A stretch of DNA of 64,000 nt, taken from contig NZ_CP107968.1 in the NCBI RefSeq assembly GCF_036084755.1, positions 5,666,501-5,730,500 on the forward strand, given 5' to 3'. Source of the stretch: Streptomyces sp. NBC_00370. GTDB lineage: Bacteria; Actinomycetota; Actinomycetes; Streptomycetales; Streptomycetaceae. A program made the position numbers and the translations under genes. The notes beneath the pieces were generated by a model. That model did not search any database, had not been told where the DNA came from, and saw nothing but the letters and a program-made list of their open reading frames with translations. Below, one piece after another: positions 59,201 to 64,000 of the stretch (its first letter is position 1; each line of letters starts with the position of its first letter).

Positions 59201-60016
59201 ATGTGCGGACGGTATGCGGCGAGCAGGCGGCCCGAGGACCTTCAGGGACTCTTCGGGGTGGAGAAGTGGGACCCCGAGGAGACCCTGGCGCCCGACTGGA
59301 ACGTGGCGCCGACCAAAGAGGTCTACGCGATCCTCGAACGCGCCGTGAAAGACGCGAACGACCCCGCCCCGGTTCGCCAGCTGCGCACCTTGAAATGGGG
59401 ACTCGTGCCGTCCTGGGCCAAGACGCCCGAGGGCGGCGCCCGGCTGATCAACGCGCGTGCCGAGACCGTGCACGAGAAGCCGTCGTTCCGTAAGCCCTTC
59501 CTCTCGCGCCGCTGCATCCTGCCGGCCGACGGGTACTACGAGTGGGTCACCGGCAGCGACGAGCGGCAGCTGGAGGAGCAGGGCAAGAAGAAGCGGCCGC
59601 GGAAGCAGCCGTACTTCGTCACGCCCGCCGACGGCTCCGTGATGGCGCTCGCCGGGCTCTACGAGTTCTGGCGCGACCGGACGCTGCCCGACGACCACCC
59701 GCGCGCCTGGTGGGTGACCTGCTCCGTGATCACCACGGAGGCGGAGAAGACACCGCTCGGTGTGGCCCCCGCCGAGGGGCCGGGATCGCTGGCCGACATC
59801 CACCCCCGGATGCCGCTGATGCTGACCCCGGACCGCTGGGACGCCTGGCTCGACCCGGCCCGTACGGACCCCGACGAGCTGCGCGGACTGCTCGCGCCGC
59901 CGCCGGCGGGGCTGATGCGGGCCTACCCGGTCACCACGTCCGTCAGCAACGTCCGCAACAACGGACCCGAACTGCTTGAGGAGCTGGCGGCGCCGGAGGA
60001 GAGCACGCTGTTCTGA
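59201..60016 (+). CDS. SOS response-associated peptidase (SRAP/HMCES family)
   Basis: A 271-residue protein that starts MCGRYAASRR; the catalytic cysteine is residue 2 once Met is removed. WNVAPTKEVYAIL, KWGLVPSWAKTPEGGARLINARAETV, RRCILPADGYYEWV and ADIHPRMPLMLTPDRWDAWLDP give the asparagine, glutamate and histidine of the active site. HMCES crosslinks to abasic sites in single-stranded DNA and protects them. A Lys/Arg-rich insert (KKKRPRKQP) near residue 125 is species-specific. ATG is the only start consistent with the cysteine. Confidence 0.94.
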   Translation: MCGRYAASRRPEDLQGLFGVEKWDPEETLAPDWNVAPTKEVYAILERAVKDANDPAPVRQLRTLKWGLVPSWAKTPEGGARLINARAETVHEKPSFRKPFLSRRCILPADGYYEWVTGSDERQLEEQGKKKRPRKQPYFVTPADGSVMALAGLYEFWRDRTLPDDHPRAWWVTCSVITTEAEKTPLGVAPAEGPGSLADIHPRMPLMLTPDRWDAWLDPARTDPDELRGLLAPPPAGLMRAYPVTTSVSNVRNNGPELLEELAAPEESTLF

Positions 60017-60040
60017 GCCGCCACCCGGCACGATGGCGCT

Positions 60041-60751
60041 GTGACAAGCGATTCCGTGCCAACCAATCCTGGGCCAACCAATCCTGGGCCAACCGATCCT
60101 GCGACAAGCGTGACGAGCGTCGAGACACCGGCCGGGCAGGCCAGGATCACCTGGCACCACGCCCGGCGCCCCCGGCTCGTCCTCGCCGTCAGCCATGGCG
60201 CGGGCGGCGGTATCGAGGCCCGTGACCTCCAGGCGCTCGCCGCCGCCCTGCCCGCGCGCGACGTCACCGTCGCCCTGGTGGAGCAGCCCTGGCGGGTGGC
60301 GGGCAAGAAGCTCGCTCCCGCCCCGAAGACCCTCGACGCCGGCTGGCGCGCGCTCTGGCCGGCGCTGGGCGCACCGGGACTGCCGGTGGTGGCGGGCGGC
60401 CGCAGCGCGGGGGCGCGGGTCGCCTGCCGTACGGCGGCGGAGCTGGGCGCCCACGCCGTGCTGGCGCTGAGCTTCCCGCTGCACCCGCCGGGCAGGCCCG
60501 AGAAGTCACGCGCGGCCGAACTGCTCGGCGCCGGAGCACCCACGCTCGTCGTCCAGGGCGGCAACGACCCGTTCGGGAAGCCCGCCGAATTCCCCGCCGA
60601 ATTCTCCGCGGGCGGACACGAGCTGCTGGAGATCCCGTACGGCGACCACAGCTTCGCCGTTCCCAAACGGGCGCCGCTCAGCCAGGCCGAAGCGCTCGGA
60701 ACGCTGGTCGAAGGCGTCGCTTCGTGGCTCGGAAAACCCCGGGAATGCTGA
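60041..60751 (+). CDS. KANL3/Tex30-type alpha/beta hydrolase
   Basis: A 236-residue small alpha/beta hydrolase. The nucleophile elbow is VAGGRSAGARVACRTA near 126, VLAVSHGAGGGIEARDLQALAAAL the oxyanion strand, and GDHSFAVPKR carries the catalytic histidine. Bacterial members are uncharacterised. Its first 24 residues carry three copies of NPGPT encoded by a 15-bp tandem repeat. GTG start. The stop lies inside the sigma-R promoter of sigR, so the two genes are close but not coupled. Confidence 0.85.
   Translation: MTSDSVPTNPGPTNPGPTDPATSVTSVETPAGQARITWHHARRPRLVLAVSHGAGGGIEARDLQALAAALPARDVTVALVEQPWRVAGKKLAPAPKTLDAGWRALWPALGAPGLPVVAGGRSAGARVACRTAAELGAHAVLALSFPLHPPGRPEKSRAAELLGAGAPTLVVQGGNDPFGKPAEFPAEFSAGGHELLEIPYGDHSFAVPKRAPLSQAEALGTLVEGVASWLGKPREC
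60058..60102. repeat. Three-copy 15-bp tandem repeat at the hydrolase N-terminus
   Basis: GCCAACCAATCCTGG twice exactly (60058-60087), then GCCAACCGATCCTGC. In frame, it adds PTNPG per copy. Copy number may vary between strains without frameshift. Confidence 0.9.
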
Positions 60752-60767
60752 GGATGCGACCACTGTT
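60742..60767 (+). promoter_or_regulatory. Sigma-R autoregulatory promoter (sigRp2-type)
   Basis: GGAAT (60742-60746), 18 bases, GTT (60765-60767): exact sigma-R consensus. Its -35 element overlaps the last codons of the upstream hydrolase. Transcription should begin near 60773, before the ATG of the long sigma-R isoform at 60811. Confidence 0.85.
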
Positions 60768-60810
60768 GACAGAAGCGTTGGTACACCAAGCGTAAGAGGG
60801 AGTCCGTCGT

Positions 60811-61665
60811 ATGGGTTCGACCATGTGCCCCCGCCGTCCGGACGGCACTGACCTGGCGTGGACGGTCCTGGCCGCCGGTAAGCCGGCGCCGGCTGTGACG
60901 GTCGGCGCACCGGACCGAACCGCCCCGTCGAAGCAAGGTCGACTATTCTCCGATTCGAGTGGGTCCGCTTTTGGATCCGCCACAGCGTTGGAGGAGGTGG
61001 GTCCGGTCACTGGGACCGACGCGGGGACTTCAGGGACCGACGACGGCCGCGCGGAAGAGACCACTGCGGAGCGCAGTGCGCGCTTCGAGCGCGATGCCCT
61101 GGGCTACCTCGACCAGATGTACTCGGCCGCGCTGCGCATGACGCGCAACCCGGCCGACGCCGAGGATCTGGTGCAGGAGACCTACGCGAAGGCGTACGGC
61201 TCGTTCCACCAGTTCCGTGAGGGCACGAATCTCAAGGCATGGATGTACCGCATCCTCACGAACACCTTCATCAACTCGTACCGCAAGAAGCAGCGGGAGC
61301 CTCAGCGCAGTGCCGCCGAGGAGATCGAGGACTGGCAGCTGGCACGCGCCGAGTCGCACATGTCGACCGGGCTGCGTTCCGCCGAGTCGCAGGCGCTCGA
61401 CCATCTCCCGGACTCCGACGTGAAGTCCGCCCTGCAGGCGATTCCCGAAGAGTTCCGCATCGCGGTTTATCTCGCCGATGTAGAGGGCTTTGCCTACAAG
61501 GAGATCGCGGACATCATGGGTACACCCATCGGCACGGTGATGTCGCGGTTGCACCGCGGTCGCCGTCAGCTGCGCGGCATGCTGGAGGACTACGCCCGTG
61601 AGCGCGGGCTCGTCCCGGCGGGTGCCGGAGAGTCGTCCGACGATCGGAAAGGTTCGGGCTCATGA
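60811..61665 (+). CDS. sigR: Thiol-stress ECF sigma factor SigR (long form; short form starts at 60997)
   Basis: ECF sigma factor of 284 residues from ATG 60811 or 222 from GTG 60997. Region 2 is RDALGYLDQMYSAALRMTRNPADAEDLVQETYAKAYGSFHQFREGTNLKAWMYRILTNTFIN; region 4 is YKEIADIMGTPIGTVMSRLHRGRRQLRGML. In S. coelicolor the long isoform, made from the induced promoter, is unstable and limits the response, while the shorter form starts at the downstream codon, here preceded by GGAGGAG. The 62-residue extension matches that arrangement. The last codon overlaps rsrA (ATGA). Confidence 0.95.
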   Translation: MGSTMCPRRPDGTDLAWTVLAAGKPAPAVTVGAPDRTAPSKQGRLFSDSSGSAFGSATALEEVGPVTGTDAGTSGTDDGRAEETTAERSARFERDALGYLDQMYSAALRMTRNPADAEDLVQETYAKAYGSFHQFREGTNLKAWMYRILTNTFINSYRKKQREPQRSAAEEIEDWQLARAESHMSTGLRSAESQALDHLPDSDVKSALQAIPEEFRIAVYLADVEGFAYKEIADIMGTPIGTVMSRLHRGRRQLRGMLEDYARERGLVPAGAGESSDDRKGSGS

Positions 61666-61982
61666 GCTGCGGAGAGCCGCATGAGACGGATTGCAGCGAA
61701 GTCCTCGATCACTTGTATGAGTTTCTCGACCACGAGATGCCCGACAGTGACTGCACCAAGTTCGAGGTGCACTTCGAGGAATGCTCCCCGTGCCTGGAGA
61801 AGTACGGTCTCGAACAGGCCGTGAAGAAGCTCGTCAAGCGGTGCTGCGGTCAGGACGACGTACCCACCGACCTGCGGGCCAAGGTCATGGGCCGGATCGA
61901 CCTGGTCAGGTCGGGACAGACCGTGCCGGACCATGACGTGACGGCTTCCGGCGCCGACCTGCCGGGTGCCACGAAGGACTGA
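61662..61982 (+). CDS. rsrA: Redox-sensing anti-sigma factor RsrA
   Basis: A 106-residue zinc anti-sigma factor. C3, C11, C31, C41, C44, C61, C62 and H37 are all present; HFEECSPC gives the ZAS motif HxxxCxxC. In S. coelicolor RsrA, C11, H37, C41 and C44 hold zinc, and disulfide formation releases sigma-R. ATG start overlaps the sigR stop. The helical C-terminus binds region 2 of sigma-R. Confidence 0.95.
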   Translation: MSCGEPHETDCSEVLDHLYEFLDHEMPDSDCTKFEVHFEECSPCLEKYGLEQAVKKLVKRCCGQDDVPTDLRAKVMGRIDLVRSGQTVPDHDVTASGADLPGATKD

Positions 61983-62214
61983 CGCGGGCCAGCAGGACCG
62001 GCAGGGGCGTACGGCGCATCGCGCGCTGTGCGCCCCTCCGTCGTCTCCGCACCGTCTCTACCGCTTGTTCCGTCCGTTTGTCACCCGAAGGTGCTAATCA
62101 GTCGCATAATTCCGCTCGCCGACGCCCAACTCGCTAGCCTGACCGTCTGTTTGAGCCCTGCGAGGGCTGGGTGAGCCCCTGCCGGGGGCCGGGCCGAGGA
62201 GGGGCGGCGACGCC

Positions 62215-63720
62215 GTGAGGGCCATACCGGGTGCGGCGCGCGCGTACATCTTGTGCACCGCGCTCTTCGCGACCCTCTGCGTGCTGCCCGCGCTGCGCCC
62301 CGGCCGGCCGTCGCCCGTCCCCTGGGCGGCCGTCGTGCTGCTCGCCGCGCTGTACGCCTTCTGTGAGATGCCCGCCCGCTACCGGCTGCACTTCCCCGGC
62401 CGCGGGCTCGGCGGGTCCGTACCCGTCGCGGCCGGATCGTTCTTCCCCGTCCTGCTCGCCGCCGCCTTCCTGCTGCCGCCGTCCGCCGCCGCGCTGGTCG
62501 CCGTACCCGGCGCCGTGCTCGGCCGGGTCGAGCAGCGGCCCCGGGGCGCCCGGCGGACCTGGCGCGCCGCCCAGCTCGCCGTCGCCACCTGGGCCGCGGC
62601 GCGGGCGCATCTGCTCTTCGGCGGGCCCGTCGCCCTCGGCGGCGGAGGGTACGGCCTCGCCGCCCCCGACTTCCCGTACGTCCTGCTGCCGGCCGGCGCC
62701 GCGGCGCTCACGTTCTGTCTGGTGCTCGCCGCCCTGGACGGCGGCATCCTCGTCACCGCCGAGCGGCTGTCCGCCCGTACCGCCTGGCGCGGCCTGCTGC
62801 CCCGCTCGCTGGCCTCGCACGGCGCGCACGGACTGGCCGGGCTGATGATGGCCGTCCTGTGGCGCAGTCCGTACGGGCCGCTCTCCGCGCTCTTCGTCCT
62901 GCTGCCGATGTACATCTCCTGCTGGGTCTTCGCCCAGTACCACCGGGAGCGCGCCGCGCACCAGGCCACCATCAGGGCGCTCGTCCAGGCCGTCGACATC
63001 AAGGACAAGTACACGCGCGGCCACAGCGAACGCGTCGGCAGGGCGTCCGTGATGATCGCGCACGAGCTGGGCATGGAGCGCGAACGGCTGGAGGTCCTGC
63101 GGTTCGCCGGGATCCTGCACGACGTGGGCAAGCTCGGCGTCCCCACCCGGGTGCTCCGCAAGGAGGGCCCGCTCACCCCGGAGGAGCGCCGCGTCATCGA
63201 ACTGCACCCCGAGTACGGCCACGAGATGGTGCGCGGCATCGGTTTCCTCGGGGAGGCGCGCTCGGCGATCCTGCACCACCACGAACGGCTCGACGGCACC
63301 GGCTACCCGTACGGCCTCGTGGGGCGGCAGATTCCCGAGTTCGCCCGGGTGGTCGCCGTCGCCGACGCCTTCGACGCGATGACCTCCACCCGCTCCTACC
63401 GGCGGGCGCGGCCGGTGCGGACGGCCGTGGCCGAGCTGGAGCGGTGCGCGGGCAGCCAGTTCGACCCGGAGATGGTGCGGGCGCTGGTCAGGGCCCTGGA
63501 CCGGCACGGCTGGCAGACGGCGGTCACGGCGGACGACACGAACGCCGCGCGGAACATCGCGGCGGGTGCGGCGGCGTCCGACCTCGCCGCCGACCCCGAA
63601 GCCGAAACCGGAGCTGCGGCTGAGACCGGTCCTGCTCCCGAGGCCGACCCGCGCGGCAGCGTCCCGCCGCCCGCCCGTTCGACCACCGCAGGACGCACCC
63701 CGCGCGGCGGTACCCGGTGA
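62215..63720 (+). CDS. Membrane HD-GYP domain phosphohydrolase
   Basis: A 501-residue protein. Residues 1-240 contain about seven membrane helices. Residues 250-430 are an HD-GYP domain: HSERVGRAS near 265, HDVGKLGVP near 300, HHERLDGTGYP near 355, and VVAVADAFDAMTSTRSYRR. All metal ligands (HD, H, HH, D) are present, so cyclic-di-GMP phosphodiesterase activity is likely, though some HD-GYP proteins act on other cyclic nucleotides. The C-terminal 70 residues are Ala/Glu/Pro-rich. GTG start with GAGGAGGGG upstream; the stop overlaps the next gene. Confidence 0.88.
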   Translation: MRAIPGAARAYILCTALFATLCVLPALRPGRPSPVPWAAVVLLAALYAFCEMPARYRLHFPGRGLGGSVPVAAGSFFPVLLAAAFLLPPSAAALVAVPGAVLGRVEQRPRGARRTWRAAQLAVATWAAARAHLLFGGPVALGGGGYGLAAPDFPYVLLPAGAAALTFCLVLAALDGGILVTAERLSARTAWRGLLPRSLASHGAHGLAGLMMAVLWRSPYGPLSALFVLLPMYISCWVFAQYHRERAAHQATIRALVQAVDIKDKYTRGHSERVGRASVMIAHELGMERERLEVLRFAGILHDVGKLGVPTRVLRKEGPLTPEERRVIELHPEYGHEMVRGIGFLGEARSAILHHHERLDGTGYPYGLVGRQIPEFARVVAVADAFDAMTSTRSYRRARPVRTAVAELERCAGSQFDPEMVRALVRALDRHGWQTAVTADDTNAARNIAAGAAASDLAADPEAETGAAAETGPAPEADPRGSVPPPARSTTAGRTPRGGTR

Positions 63721-64000
63721 GCGCCGCGGCCACGGCGGGCGCCGTCCCCCGCACCCGGCGGCGGGTGTCCCGTACCGTCGTCGCGGTCTACGGCGCCGCC
63801 GCGCTGCTCACCGCGGCCGGGCTCGGCTCCACGCTGTGGCGCGGCGTCACCGAACCCCGCGACGCGCTCGCCTTCGGGGTGCTCATCACCGTCGGCGAGC
63901 TGGCCCGCTGGGGCGCGCTGCCCGGTGAGCGCGAGCCGGCGCCGCTCGGTGCGGCGGGCGCGCTCGCTTACGCCCTGCTCGGCGCGAACGGCGGCCAGCC
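63717..64000 (+). CDS. Membrane protein, 5' part, probably second HD-GYP-type gene
   Basis: GTG at 63717 overlaps the preceding stop (GTGA). The 94 visible codons give a basic N-terminus (TRRRVSRTVV) and two hydrophobic stretches (VVAVYGAAALLTAAGLG, AFGVLIT), ending inside a third. The rest is beyond the window. The arrangement suggests a second copy of the membrane HD-GYP family, but the catalytic part cannot be seen. Confidence 0.55.
   Translation, partial: MSAAATAGAVPRTRRRVSRTVVAVYGAAALLTAAGLGSTLWRGVTEPRDALAFGVLITVGELARWGALPGEREPAPLGAAGALAYALLGANGGQ

Noticed and set aside
1..64000. CRISPR arrays, insertion sequences and prophage genes
   Set aside because: No regularly spaced repeats, transposase or phage structural genes were seen anywhere in the window.

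Overview
The window is high-GC actinobacterial DNA. Nearly all third codon positions are G or C, GTG starts and ATGA/GTGA gene overlaps are frequent, and long antisense frames shadow almost every gene. Gene content points to Streptomyces: a wblC-type WhiB gene, the sigR-rsrA pair with its long-isoform start, hisN, and two initiator tRNA genes lacking an encoded CCA. No phage, transposase, CRISPR array or rRNA is visible.

Layout. 1-4293: end of an oligopeptide-type ABC importer operon (binding protein, two permeases, fused double ATPase). 4519-9203: a compact cluster with a PelF-like glycosyltransferase, a polytopic membrane protein, an NAD-dependent epimerase and a spherulin-4 (GH135-like) hydrolase, which I read as a candidate galactosamine-polymer locus. 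9275-30237: moeZ, a secreted peptidase-like lipoprotein, a flippase-like membrane protein, an alkyltransferase-like protein, the AdnA/AdnB helicase-nuclease pair, an M20 dipeptidase, nudC, mycoredoxin, uvrD2, a small ORF, wblC and a small coupled ORF. 30323-46025: UbiB-type kinase, ThiF/Ocin-ThiF-like protein, YgjP-like metallopeptidase, a TerD-AIM24/AIM24/AIM24 operon, Nudix, DUF2342 metalloprotease-like protein, SDR epimerase, moaE, a PDZ-Lon protease, a PPA1309-family protein and a UPF0182 membrane protein. 46068-52840: two identical initiator tRNA genes bracket a Sel1-repeat gene, a FadR/GntR regulator, a creatininase-family amidohydrolase, a secreted esterase and an AbgT transporter. 52924-64000: Fur, CBS protein, hisN, TetR/SugE, rsgA-aroA, an M50 peptidase, an SRAP protein, sigR-rsrA and a pair of membrane HD-GYP-type genes, the second cut by the window end.

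How the genes fit together. Three exact matches to the sigma-R promoter consensus (GGAAT-N18-GTT) precede moeZ, mycoredoxin and sigR itself, so the window holds the thiol-stress sigma factor, its redox-sensing anti-sigma factor and two probable targets. wblC (intrinsic antibiotic resistance) sits behind a candidate WhiB7-type promoter and a canonical U-tract terminator inside its leader. The block from adnAB through uvrD2, wblC, the UbiB kinase, DUF2342, PDZ-Lon and UPF0182, plus moeZ, sigR-rsrA, SRAP, aroA and rsgA, resembles, from memory, the Mycobacterium tuberculosis segment around Rv3193c-Rv3228. The exopolysaccharide-like cluster and the AbgT/creatininase module are the main accessory parts.

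Limits: all calls are by reading translations and motifs. No searches were run, start codons are judged by eye, and hairpins were matched by hand.
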